Assembly: GCF_000374085.1 (NCBI RefSeq)
Contig: NZ_KB893570.1
Coordinates: forward strand, 65,155-129,154
Direction of reading: 5' to 3'
Length of the DNA stretch: 64,000 nt
DNA from: Spirosoma spitsbergense DSM 19989
GTDB lineage: Bacteria > Bacteroidota > Bacteroidia > Cytophagales > Spirosomataceae
The notes under the pieces are model-generated. The model ran no database searches. It was given only the letters and a program-made list of their open reading frames with translations, and was not told the DNA's origin. This document shows, in pieces, positions 35,639 through 44,215 of the stretch. Each line of letters opens with the position of its first letter. Positions within the stretch are counted from its first letter, which is position 1. Made by a program: the position numbers and the translations under genes.

Positions 35639-36904
35639 TCAAAATCGGGTGTATATCTCTTTCAATAACTCGCCCGTTCGTCGGCGCATTTCACTTACCG
35701 GCTGGGTAAAGTTATTGTGCATAATACTGAAATAAAGCAACTTACCCTGTTTGGTTACTATATAACCACTCAAATTATAAACGCCCGTCATCGAACCAGA
35801 TTTGGCAAATACATAGGGGTTACCATCCATCCCAAGATTTCGTAATGTTCCAGACTGCCCGGCGGCTGGGAGTAAAGCAAAAAGCCGCTTCTGGGGTATT
35901 TTTTCCGCTATTTTCGTGAGCAAAGCAATTAATACATTAGGCGTAAAGGCGTTGTAACGCGACAAGCCAGAACCATCGACCCACCGGGCAGCACCTGCCG
36001 GTATGTGCAGAACAGAATCGGTCATTCGATGCAGTTCAGCTACCGGGTCAAGTTTAACTTTATTCCGTTCGGCGGAGATCATGAACAGCGTTTGCTCGGC
36101 AAATTGATTATCACTTACGTGAAGCATCCGTTTGTAAAGCGAGTCGGCCGGTGTCCCGCGTACTACCAGTGTTGTCGCGGGTATAGGAACCGAAACGACA
36201 TTCACTTCCCGATGCAGTGTATCGGCCAGTAATCTGGCAGCCAATTCAGGCGACCATCGAAACGGCACATCCTGTCGAATAGACTGGTTGCTGGCCGGGC
36301 GGGTAAATTGATTGGAATACTCGGCTCTGCGGACCCCACCCGGCGCAGTACCGGCGGCCATGTGAACGCTATCGGCCAGTAAGCGAGGACTTATCGTGCT
36401 GTTCCGAAAGCGAACAACATTACCGTATATGGGCAACGGAGCTAGTTCGGGCGAGTAATCATCATTGTAATCGTCCCAGGCCCAGCCCGGCCCAAAACGT
36501 GGTCCATTATAGTTGGCGGCAGAAAAGAACAGGCGCTCCGGGCGATTCCTCAGAAAAGCCAGCACTGTTGTATCAGGCAGATCGGGGTGGAGCAGCAGCG
36601 GATTTCCCGTTCCCCAAAAGAGTAAGGAATCAGCACGAATTGTGTAGCGTAATGCCGGGAGCGAGTCAGGCAAATACAACAATCCGGCATAAAAACTAAA
36701 CAACTTCGTATTCGACGCGGGTACAAAAGGCTTATCGGCATTATACTGTATCAATGCCCGCTGCCGAACCGGGTCATACAAAGCGACACCAGTAAAATGA
36801 TCCGTATAGACTGACTTTGTCCGAAGTTCACGACGAATATGCCGGGCCGGAGAGCAGGCAAGAACCAGCGAAAGAAGCAGGAAGAAGCTAGAAACGATTT
36901 TCAT
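35639..36904 (-). CDS. dacB: D-alanyl-D-alanine carboxypeptidase/endopeptidase (PBP4, S13)
   Basis: Trims peptidoglycan side chains in the periplasm. The 421-residue protein has a lipoprotein-like signal (LLSLVLAC, Cys17). The three penicillin-binding motifs are S64-N-T-K67, SDN in HVSDNQFAEQ and KSG in FAKSGSMTG. The spacing between motif 1 and 2 leaves room for the extra domain typical of S13. It lies 21 bp downstream of the secreted protease gene. The 133-bp region beyond its stop shows no clear terminator. Confidence 0.9.
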   Translation of the reverse strand: MKIVSSFFLLLSLVLACSPARHIRRELRTKSVYTDHFTGVALYDPVRQRALIQYNADKPFVPASNTKLFSFYAGLLYLPDSLPALRYTIRADSLLFWGTGNPLLLHPDLPDTTVLAFLRNRPERLFFSAANYNGPRFGPGWAWDDYNDDYSPELAPLPIYGNVVRFRNSTISPRLLADSVHMAAGTAPGGVRRAEYSNQFTRPASNQSIRQDVPFRWSPELAARLLADTLHREVNVVSVPIPATTLVVRGTPADSLYKRMLHVSDNQFAEQTLFMISAERNKVKLDPVAELHRMTDSVLHIPAGAARWVDGSGLSRYNAFTPNVLIALLTKIAEKIPQKRLFALLPAAGQSGTLRNLGMDGNPYVFAKSGSMTGVYNLSGYIVTKQGKLLYFSIMHNNFTQPVSEMRRRTGELLKEIYTRF

Positions 36905-36925
36905 ACGTGAACCACCAGATCAGGA

Positions 36926-39574
36926 TTATTTTACAATAATAACCTTCTTCGTTAGGAGTAGATCATCCGCTTTCAACTGTATAAAGTATAACCCTTCGGG
37001 TAATTGACTTAAATCAAGTTGCTCACTGATTTTTGTGCCCGTTGCTTTTAGCGTGAGTTGCTGCATGAGTTGCCCGGTTGGCTGAGTAATAGTTACCGTA
37101 ATCTCAGCCAACGCTTTGGGAAGATCAGCCTCCAGTTTTATCGACCCGCTACTAACCGGATTAGGATATAACCTGAATGTTCCGACAGAAACGGGGTCAG
37201 CGGCCAGCACAGGGGGTGGCGGACCAGCCTGAATCCGGAGATTATCAATAGACCAACCCCAGCCGTACGATAACTGGTCGGCAAATAACCGAAACCGAAT
37301 CAGAACCTGATCCCCGGCTTTGAAAGTCGCTCCCGGTTTCAGAAGGGGTATTTCCCGCTTTCGGTACATGGCCGGAAAGCCGCCCGCTTTTGAATTTCGC
37401 TCGCCATATAGCCCTGGCACAAGGTCGCTATTGTAAGCCGTCAACCACTCCCCCCTGTCGTTGGACGTATAGGCATCGATCAGCGGTTTCCAGGTACGAC
37501 CACTGTCGCTGGAACCTTCCACAATGACGTAGTCATAGAAAGTCGCATCGCCCAGCCGGCTGCTGGCATCCCCCGACTCGACCAGTACAATTTCGTCAAA
37601 ACGAATGTAGGCGCTGTCCGGGTTAGCTTTTATCCGAATAGGAGCCAACAATACTATATCATTATTAGCCTGCGATTTAAAGTCATTACCATTGCGGTAC
37701 GGATGTTCTGAATGAATGGCCGGATCACCAAAACTGGCAGGAGTCGTAATAGAAAAGCCATTTCCCACAAAGTCGCTGGCCACACCAGTTTCGTTGAATG
37801 TCGTTGTGTAATGATCGCGTACTGCCCGAAGCCCCACCACCGTCAACTGATAGAAACCGTTGACTGGATTGGCACGTTGGTTTTTGGTTCGCGCGTTGTC
37901 CTGCGCTACGATCCGATAGGTGACTTTATCACCAGTTTTCAGTGAATTGGCGGGAAAAACAACTCGATTCGCATAAACGGAGTCGTAGGTAAAATTACCA
38001 ATGGTCAGGCGACTATAGTTTAAGAGTATGTTTGGTTGCGCTACACCATTAATCTGGTATTCAACATAAGCCGAAGCGATACCACTTCTGTCGTCGGAAA
38101 TACGGGCATAGATTGGCAGACTATCAATCGTAGTTGTTGAGAATAAGGACTGTTTGGCGGGGCTAAACTGAATGGTGGGTGGCGTTGTGTCTGGGCCTAC
38201 CTGAATATGATACCAGGTTTTTGCCCCATTTAACTGCCTGCCAGGGTTCACGAATGATTTCCCCGTTACGTCCTGCGCCTGAATGTAATACCAGATATCA
38301 CCTTTAGCCTGGGCAGCAGGTAGCGTATACCGATATTCGTTGGTTGTATCGACTCGGACAAGTGGAATAGCCGTAAAGGCGGTATCGCTGGCGGTGGGGG
38401 CACTTTTTCGGTAGAATAACTGGCCAGACGCCGGAATAATCGTTGTGTCGCTAATAATTCGGGCACTAAACAGCAGGTCTTTAGCCTCTTCGCTGTTGGA
38501 TAAAGGCGTGTGCAGAACGGATGTTGTCTTCCATTCCATATCAGAAAAGAACGTCGCTACCAGTGGGCCGGGAGAGTGAATGGATTCGGCCTGTTTTAAC
38601 GTGGGTGTCATCAGTGAATTTTCGTTTCCTGTAGGATACGTGTCTTCATCCAGGTGATAAATGCTGGTTGACCGGGAAAATTGTGATTTGGCATGGAGCC
38701 GGAGTTTCTGAACCGTGGTCTGCCGGAGTATCGCTCCGTTGAGGAACAGGTCATTGCCCGTTAATTGCTGGTTTAACTCAGGGGAGTTATTCGGGAATTC
38801 TTTCTGAGACGTTACCAACCGCCTTACCGGACCGCCGGCCCCGCCCGTTTCAATAAAGCAATCGTAAACCGATGGCAAAGCTGCCAGATATTGACCAACA
38901 ATCTGGCCGGAAGGAGTACTAGTCGTGTTGAAAAAACCAATGAACCCCAGCCCATGTGTCAGTTCGTGCAGTACTGCCGTTACCATATCTGTCTGGCCTT
39001 TGGGGGTGAGCCCATCGGTACCGAAGTACCATTCATTGTTTCGGTTGAAGTCCGCTATGATATCCGCTTCGCCAGGGGAATTCAGCTCGCGATGGGCAAT
39101 CTTTTCGGCCAGTGCAATGGGGTAAAACGCCGTTGCTTTTTGTGCTCCATCAATACTATACCGATACGATGTTGGCCCCGCTGAACCCAGTAAGCCCGGC
39201 GTATCGGAAATCCAGTTAGCCTGTATTCGAATCGGCACGGAGGACGTAATTAATGTCGACCAGATATCGACCGCGTACTGAAAAGCCCGTTTTGCTTCGG
39301 GGGTGAAGTTGGTATAGGTAACGATAAACTGCGATTTTGGGGCAGCAGGACGGCCCGACGCGGTTTTTCGCTGGAGAAAAACCGCGGGCGGTGATACCTG
39401 CGTAAACGCATCCCGGTTGTCGCTATAGTAGTCTATTTTGGACCCAGGAGCAGATAAGCTTAGTGGAGACGAAGGTGCTATTGGCGAAGCGGAAGAAGCC
39501 ATTTTTTGGGCAACCATTGGATTTGCCAGCATGACCACACTGCATAACACCCCTACAATCTTCCCGTACATCAT
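36926..39574 (-). CDS. Secreted zinc metalloprotease-like protein with T9SS sorting domain
   Basis: An 882-residue protein with a signal peptide and a catalytic-type motif His203-Glu204-x-x-His207 in HELTHGLGF. An N-terminal domain of about 400 residues carries this motif. Beta-sandwich regions follow (about 440-560 and 580-780), and the C-terminal type A sorting domain (YPNPVSSG, LPEGLYFIQL, KKVIIVK) directs export through the type IX secretion system. The third zinc ligand is not obvious. The substrate is unknown. Confidence 0.85.
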   Translation of the reverse strand: MMYGKIVGVLCSVVMLANPMVAQKMASSASPIAPSSPLSLSAPGSKIDYYSDNRDAFTQVSPPAVFLQRKTASGRPAAPKSQFIVTYTNFTPEAKRAFQYAVDIWSTLITSSVPIRIQANWISDTPGLLGSAGPTSYRYSIDGAQKATAFYPIALAEKIAHRELNSPGEADIIADFNRNNEWYFGTDGLTPKGQTDMVTAVLHELTHGLGFIGFFNTTSTPSGQIVGQYLAALPSVYDCFIETGGAGGPVRRLVTSQKEFPNNSPELNQQLTGNDLFLNGAILRQTTVQKLRLHAKSQFSRSTSIYHLDEDTYPTGNENSLMTPTLKQAESIHSPGPLVATFFSDMEWKTTSVLHTPLSNSEEAKDLLFSARIISDTTIIPASGQLFYRKSAPTASDTAFTAIPLVRVDTTNEYRYTLPAAQAKGDIWYYIQAQDVTGKSFVNPGRQLNGAKTWYHIQVGPDTTPPTIQFSPAKQSLFSTTTIDSLPIYARISDDRSGIASAYVEYQINGVAQPNILLNYSRLTIGNFTYDSVYANRVVFPANSLKTGDKVTYRIVAQDNARTKNQRANPVNGFYQLTVVGLRAVRDHYTTTFNETGVASDFVGNGFSITTPASFGDPAIHSEHPYRNGNDFKSQANNDIVLLAPIRIKANPDSAYIRFDEIVLVESGDASSRLGDATFYDYVIVEGSSDSGRTWKPLIDAYTSNDRGEWLTAYNSDLVPGLYGERNSKAGGFPAMYRKREIPLLKPGATFKAGDQVLIRFRLFADQLSYGWGWSIDNLRIQAGPPPPVLAADPVSVGTFRLYPNPVSSGSIKLEADLPKALAEITVTITQPTGQLMQQLTLKATGTKISEQLDLSQLPEGLYFIQLKADDLLLTKKVIIVK

Positions 39575-39689
39575 ATCGACATTAATCTTTCAGACGAGTA
39601 AATTTCGGGTCTAAATAACCATTATCAATGGTCTGTACGCTAAGAATGACCCTGTTGCCAAAAATAAATGGATGAACATAGCAGAAATA

Positions 39690-39731
39690 AGATTGCCTGT
39701 TTTATGGTGTAATTCATAAAACAGGCAATCT
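39690..39731 (-). terminator. Hairpin downstream of msrB
   Basis: A 17-bp perfect stem (39690-39706 with 39715-39731) with an 8-nt loop, 20 bp past the msrB stop. No T run follows on the minus strand; its role as terminator is likely but not certain. Confidence 0.65.
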
Positions 39732-39750
39732 CAATGGTCACCAACGGTTT

Positions 39751-40158
39751 TCAGGCCGGTTCGGCGGGCCGTTTTAGTACGAGCGAGACCGAATTCAGAC
39801 AGTATCGCATGCCGGTTGGTTTCGGCCCATCATTAAAAACATGTCCGAGATGGGCATCACACACGTTGCATAGCACCTCTACCCGGCGCATGCCGTAACT
39901 ATCATCTTTCTCAAGACGAACACGCTCTTCCTCGATTGGTTCGGTGAAACTGGGCCAGCCAGTGCCCGACTCAAACTTGGTCGTCGATTCGAATAGTTCC
40001 GTACCACAGCACACGCAGGCATAAACACCCGGGTCATGGGCTTCGCAATACTCTCCCGTGAAAGCCCGCTCCGTTCCTTTACCACGCGCCACCCGATATT
40101 GTTCCGGCGTAAGCAGTTGCTTCCACTCTTCGTCAGATTTGATAACTTTCTGAATCAT
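39751..40158 (-). CDS. msrB: Peptide methionine (R)-S-oxide reductase
   Basis: Reduces the R epimer of methionine sulfoxide. The 135-residue protein has the catalytic Cys120 in RYCLNSVSL and four zinc cysteines (48, 51, 97, 100). Blocks TKFESGTGWPSF and GHVFNDGP are standard. It is divergent from recQ, with an inverted repeat whose arms abut both start codons. Confidence 0.97.
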   Translation of the reverse strand: MIQKVIKSDEEWKQLLTPEQYRVARGKGTERAFTGEYCEAHDPGVYACVCCGTELFESTTKFESGTGWPSFTEPIEEERVRLEKDDSYGMRRVEVLCNVCDAHLGHVFNDGPKPTGMRYCLNSVSLVLKRPAEPA

Positions 40159-40163
40159 AATAG

Positions 40164-40317
40164 TAGTTTGATGTTCGATGTTCGATGTTGTAAAGGCGCG
40201 AATATTTCATCCCAATCAAACAACGCTTTGATAACGATTTGGGTTTTGATGCCGTATTTTTGTTTGTCGTTAAATCGAACAACAAGACGGTACTGCACAA
40301 CTTCAAACATCAAACTA
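40164..40317. repeat. Inverted repeat abutting both starts of the msrB/recQ divergent spacer
   Basis: Arms 40164-40182 and 40299-40317 match at about 16 of 19 positions; the outer 12 are perfect. Reading each gene's own strand, both leaders end in AACATCAAACTA, 5 nt before the msrB ATG and 3 nt before the recQ TTG. The left arm contains a tandem TTCGATG word. Confidence 0.65.
40255..40262 (+). promoter_or_regulatory. -7 box for recQ
   Basis: TATTTTTG fits TAnnTTTG and predicts transcription from about 40270, which excludes the longer reading frame upstream and supports the TTG start. Confidence 0.5.
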
Positions 40318-40320
40318 AAA

Positions 40321-42234
40321 TTGACTATCCGGCAACTATTACAACAATTTTGGGGATACGAACACTTCCGGCCTATGCAGGAAGATGTAGTCAATCGGGT
40401 GCTGGACCGTCAGGATGCCCTTGTACTGATGCCAACGGGGGGCGGAAAATCCATTTGCTTCCAGGTGCCAACCCTGGCCATGAAAGGCGTTTGTATTGTG
40501 GTAACACCCCTCATTGCGTTGATGAAGGACCAGGTCGAGCAGTTACGAAAGCGGGGTATTCCGGCTGCGGCCATCTACTCCGGTATGCACTATCGGGAAA
40601 TTGACACGACGCTGGACAACTGCATTTACGGTAATCTGAAGTTTCTGTACGTTTCTCCTGAGCGATTACGAACCGAGCTTGTCATTGAACGGGTAAAGCA
40701 AATGACCGTTTGTTTATTGGCGGTCGATGAAGCACACTGCATTTCGGCCTGGGGCTATGACTTCCGCCCTCCCTATTTGCAAATTGCCGAATTTCGTCAA
40801 CTCATTCCCGACACCCCCATCATTGCCCTGACTGCTTCGGCCACGCCCGATGTTCAGACGGATATTGTTGATAAACTGACGCTGCGGGAGCCTGTTATCT
40901 TCCGGCAAACCTTTGCACGGCCCAACCTCTCCTACTCCGCCGTTTTGGAAGAGGACAAAGAAAACCGCCTGTTACGGGTGCTGCAAAACGTGCCGGGCTG
41001 CGGAATTGTTTACGTTCGGAGCCGTCGGCAAACGCAACAGATTGCCCAATGGCTTTTAAAACATGAAATTTCGGCTGATTTCTACCACGCTGGTCTGACT
41101 ACCCAGCAACGGTCCGACAAGCAGGACTTCTGGATGAAAGGGGATACGCGGGTTATGGTCGCCACGAATGCGTTTGGTATGGGTATCGACAAACCCGATG
41201 TTCGCACGGTGGTTCACCTCGACGTTCCTGATTCGCTCGAAGCCTACTATCAGGAAGCGGGTCGGGCTGGTCGCGATGGGCAGAAATCCTACGCCGTCAT
41301 GCTGTACACCCCCGGAGATTTGGAAAACCTGCGTTTCCGAACCGAGCAGTTGTATCAACCTGTAGCTATGTTGCGCCGGGTCTATCAGGCGCTGGCGAAT
41401 TATACCGCGGTACCGCTTGGTGGGGGCGAGTTTAGTAGTTATGACTTCGACATGGGCGCTTTCACCGCTACGTTCAGTCTGCCCCAGCAGGAAACCCACT
41501 ACGCCCTGAAACAGCTACAACTGGAAGGGTTGATTCAATTAAGTGAGAACTACTTTCATCCCTCCCGGCTAACTATTGTGCTGGACAACCGGCAGCTTTA
41601 CGAGTTCCAGGTACTGAATCCCCGTCTCGACCCATTCCTGAAGCTACTACTCCGGTTGTACGGGGGCGAACTGTTCACCGACTTCATTACCATCTCGGAA
41701 TCCACGCTGGCCCGAACCTATCTTGTCAATCAGTCGGAAATTGAGCAGTTACTCACGCAGTTGCATCAGCGGAACGTGGTCATTTACGAAAAGCAGAAGG
41801 ACAAACCCCAGTTAACGTTTCTAACACCCCGATACGATGCTCCGTCGTTGCCGGTCAATACGCAGGAGTTAAACCGACGCAAAGAACTGGCCATGCGAAA
41901 GGTACAGGCGGCCACCCTGTATACCGAACACCCAACCCAATGCCGCACCCGGCTATTACAGGCTTATTTCGGAGAAAAACCAGGAGACCGTTGCGGCATC
42001 TGCGATAACTGCCTTAAAAAGAAGAAAAAGTTAGAGCAAAGTCAGTCAGCCGTCCGGGAGCAGGTTCGCGAATACGTTGCCCTGGCCAATGGGCCGGGCG
42101 TATCACCCAAACAACTCGCGCATTACTTCGCCCAAACCGATGCAGAGTCTCTTACTCAAACCCTGAAACAAATGCTGGCCGAAGAGGAAATTCGATACAC
42201 GAAAAGTGGAAATCTGACACTAAATGTAGGGTGA
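40321..42234 (+). CDS. recQ: ATP-dependent DNA helicase RecQ
   Basis: A 3'-5' helicase in recombination and repair. From the TTG at 40321 it has 637 residues starting with TIRQLLQQFWGYEHFRPMQ, the usual RecQ N-terminus; no ATG is available there. The Walker A is MPTGGGKS (37-44), DEAH at 136-139 and the aromatic-rich loop AWGYDFRPPY. The RQC zinc cysteines (CRTRLLQAYFGE, CGICDNC) are present. The C-terminal HRDC domain appears to be absent or short. Confidence 0.93.
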   Translation: MTIRQLLQQFWGYEHFRPMQEDVVNRVLDRQDALVLMPTGGGKSICFQVPTLAMKGVCIVVTPLIALMKDQVEQLRKRGIPAAAIYSGMHYREIDTTLDNCIYGNLKFLYVSPERLRTELVIERVKQMTVCLLAVDEAHCISAWGYDFRPPYLQIAEFRQLIPDTPIIALTASATPDVQTDIVDKLTLREPVIFRQTFARPNLSYSAVLEEDKENRLLRVLQNVPGCGIVYVRSRRQTQQIAQWLLKHEISADFYHAGLTTQQRSDKQDFWMKGDTRVMVATNAFGMGIDKPDVRTVVHLDVPDSLEAYYQEAGRAGRDGQKSYAVMLYTPGDLENLRFRTEQLYQPVAMLRRVYQALANYTAVPLGGGEFSSYDFDMGAFTATFSLPQQETHYALKQLQLEGLIQLSENYFHPSRLTIVLDNRQLYEFQVLNPRLDPFLKLLLRLYGGELFTDFITISESTLARTYLVNQSEIEQLLTQLHQRNVVIYEKQKDKPQLTFLTPRYDAPSLPVNTQELNRRKELAMRKVQAATLYTEHPTQCRTRLLQAYFGEKPGDRCGICDNCLKKKKKLEQSQSAVREQVREYVALANGPGVSPKQLAHYFAQTDAESLTQTLKQMLAEEEIRYTKSGNLTLNVG

Positions 42235-42378
42235 GCACTGGCTGCTGGTGGACCAGCACAATTCACATTGCCGACTATTGTAACCCTAGATCGTTATCGA
42301 TTTGGCTTCCGGGTTGTACGCCCCGACCAGACTACCATTGAAGCGATTCCTTTAGAGCGGTATAGTTTAGTACAATAG
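42235..42378 (+). pseudogene. Possible coding remnant between recQ and tRNA-Pro
   Basis: An open stretch without a start ends at TAG 42376-42378 and reads LDRYRFGFRVVRPDQTTIEA near its end. Codon use looks genuine, and GFRVVR is like the last strand of formylglycine-generating-enzyme-type domains. It is too short to assign. It could be the decayed tail of a gene, or chance. Confidence 0.2.
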
Positions 42379-42442
42379 GGTAGCTGGCCCTTCTCTGATC
42401 ATATTAAAGCGACTAATTTCCGGGGAAAGTTTACGCAACGTA

Positions 42443-42474
42443 TTGACTATAACAAAACAAACGTTTTATCTTTG
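42443..42474 (+). promoter_or_regulatory. Promoter of tRNA-Pro and probably the trp operon
   Basis: TTG (42443-42445), 21 nt and TATCTTTG (42467-42474) predict a start near 42481, a few bases before the tRNA. No second promoter is visible before the trp leader peptide. Confidence 0.65.
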
Positions 42475-42484
42475 TGCGCTCAAT

Positions 42485-42577
42485 CGGGGTGTAGCGCAGC
42501 CTGGTAGCGTGCTACGTTCGGGACGTAAAGGTCGTGGCCGGGCCGCCGGTGCGGTTCGAATCCCACCACCCCGACCA
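42485..42577 (+). tRNA. tRNA-Pro (anticodon CGG) with 16 extra nucleotides in the T-arm
   Basis: A perfect acceptor stem CGGGGTG/CACCCCG with discriminator A and encoded CCA (42575-42577). The D-arm has AGCCTGGTA in the loop and the anticodon loop TTCGGGA gives anticodon CGG. The T-loop TTCGAAT is at 42555-42561, followed by CCCAC. The matching 5' strand GTGGG is interrupted: GTGG at 42534-42537 is followed by 16 GC-rich bases (42538-42553) and then G. The anticodon stem also has a C-A mismatch at the top (27-43). It is 93 nt instead of about 77. It could be a functional variant with a bulge or enlarged variable region, a processed insertion, or a decaying gene. Confidence 0.8.
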
Positions 42578-42592
42578 AAACGAAATTTAACG

Positions 42593-42646
42593 ATGAATAA
42601 CGCAGTAAACATGATTTGGTGGTGGCACTCTTCTCAACCGAGATGA
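42593..42646 (+). CDS. trpL: trp operon leader peptide
   Basis: A 17-residue frame MNNAVNMIWWWHSSQPR with three consecutive TGG Trp codons (42617-42625). It lies 15 nt after the tRNA-Pro 3' end and 99 bp before trpE, and is followed by a terminator hairpin. The arrangement is that of ribosome-mediated attenuation, in which a ribosome stalled at the Trp codons prevents terminator formation. The leader start can pair with downstream GTTTAC (GTAAACA 42605-42611 with 42663-42669). The competing antiterminator helix is not clear by eye. Confidence 0.85.
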   Translation: MNNAVNMIWWWHSSQPR

Positions 42647-42683
42647 GGGTTGCCCCTATTGTTGTTTACCAGAAAACGATATA

Positions 42684-42720
42684 AAGGCTCACCGTCATCC
42701 CGGTGAGCCTTATTTTTTTT
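42684..42720 (+). terminator. trp attenuator
   Basis: AAGGCTCACCG (42684-42694) pairs with CGGTGAGCCTT (42701-42711) around a 6-nt loop, followed by eight T. It lies 37 nt after the leader peptide stop and 25 nt before trpE. Confidence 0.9.
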
Positions 42721-42745
42721 CCTTTTCAGTAAAAATTACCAGAAA

Positions 42746-44203
42746 ATGACTACGACAAAACCCACTACCTACCGCGTTATCAGCCGCCACAAGCGGATGC
42801 TAGCCGATATTATTACGCCGGTCAGCATCTACCTACGTATCCGTGACCGGTTTTTGAACAGTATTCTGCTCGAAAGCTCAGACTATCATGGCAACGAAAA
42901 CTCGTTTTCGTACATCGCCTTCGACCCGGTTGCCCGATTCTCGTACGAGACTGGAAGGCTGACCATTAAGATGCCGGAAGAACCGGAGCAAACCCGCGAC
43001 TTACCTATTCAGGAAATGAAGGGTGCTCTTCAGCAATTCAAAGACAGCTTTCAACACCAGAAATCTCCTTTTTCTTTTATTACAAATGGTCTGTTCGGGT
43101 ACTTTGGCTATCCGGCTGTGCAGAGTTTTGAAGATATTACCCTCCACGCTCCCGTACCGCCCGAAAACCAGATTCCGGCCGCCGTTTTTATGGTGTATCG
43201 CTATGTATTGGCTATCAACCACTTTAAAGATGAGCTATATCTGTTTGAACATAGCTACATTCCGGAAGGAGAAACCGAAGACCCAGCATCAATCGAAACA
43301 CCGGAGCAGGACCGGCTCGACTACATTAGTGAGTTAATTACGGGTCGAAACTATCCTACCTACACCTTCAGCACGGCTGGGCCCGAACAGTCGAACTTCA
43401 CGGACGATGCGTTCAGGGGGGTTATTCAGAAAGGCATTGACCATTGCCATCGGGGTGATGTATTTCAGATTGTGCTGGCGCGTCGGTTTTCGACCCCGTT
43501 CATAGGCGATGAATTTAATGTATACCGGACGCTACGGTCGCTAAACCCCTCCCCATATCTATTCTATTTCGATTACGGCAGTTATAAACTATTCGGTTCC
43601 TCGCCCGAATCGCAGATTGTAGTTAAAGACCGAAAAGCCACCATTTACCCCATTGCAGGCACCTTCCGGCGTACGGGCGACGACATCCGGGATGCCGAAC
43701 TGGCGCAGAAGCTATACGACGATCCCAAAGAGTCGGCCGAGCACGTTATGCTGGTAGACCTGGCCCGCAATGACCTAAGCCGTAACTGCGATGTGGTCAA
43801 CGTAGAGACGTTCAAAGAAGTGCAATATTACTCACACGTTATTCACCTGGTCTCTAAAGTGGTGGGTAACCTAACCGAAACCGCCGTCCCATTGCAGATT
43901 GTGGCCGAAACGTTCCCGGCTGGTACGCTCTCGGGCGCACCCAAGCATATGGCGATGACCCTAATAGACCGATACGAGAATCTGAGCCGTAGTTTCTATT
44001 CCGGCAGTATTGGCTACATGGGTTTTGACGGGGAGTTCAACCATGCCATTATGATTCGGACCTTCATGAGCAAGGATAACACACTGTACTATCAGGCTGG
44101 GGCGGGTGTAGTAGCCAAATCAGTCGTTGAAAGTGAACTACAGGAAGTCCATAACAAACTGGCTGCTCTACGAATGGCAATTGAACAGGCAAAAAATTTA
44201 TAG
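42746..44203 (+). CDS. trpE: Anthranilate synthase component I
   Basis: Converts chorismate to anthranilate with ammonia delivered by TrpG. The 485 residues match the family. The LLESSD motif near residue 38 is the tryptophan feedback-binding site. The C-terminal chorismate-binding domain includes DVFQIVLARRF, FGSSPE, PIAGTFRRTGDD, MLVDLARNDL and SGAPKHMAM. First gene of trpEGDCFBA. Confidence 0.97.
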   Translation: MTTTKPTTYRVISRHKRMLADIITPVSIYLRIRDRFLNSILLESSDYHGNENSFSYIAFDPVARFSYETGRLTIKMPEEPEQTRDLPIQEMKGALQQFKDSFQHQKSPFSFITNGLFGYFGYPAVQSFEDITLHAPVPPENQIPAAVFMVYRYVLAINHFKDELYLFEHSYIPEGETEDPASIETPEQDRLDYISELITGRNYPTYTFSTAGPEQSNFTDDAFRGVIQKGIDHCHRGDVFQIVLARRFSTPFIGDEFNVYRTLRSLNPSPYLFYFDYGSYKLFGSSPESQIVVKDRKATIYPIAGTFRRTGDDIRDAELAQKLYDDPKESAEHVMLVDLARNDLSRNCDVVNVETFKEVQYYSHVIHLVSKVVGNLTETAVPLQIVAETFPAGTLSGAPKHMAMTLIDRYENLSRSFYSGSIGYMGFDGEFNHAIMIRTFMSKDNTLYYQAGAGVVAKSVVESELQEVHNKLAALRMAIEQAKNL

Positions 44204-44215
44204 TATCAGGAGTAA

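Noticed and set aside
42443-42646. A 67-residue open frame across the tRNA-Pro and trp leader
   Set aside because: It overlaps the tRNA and only its last 17 residues are in a sensible context; these are the trp leader peptide starting at 42593.
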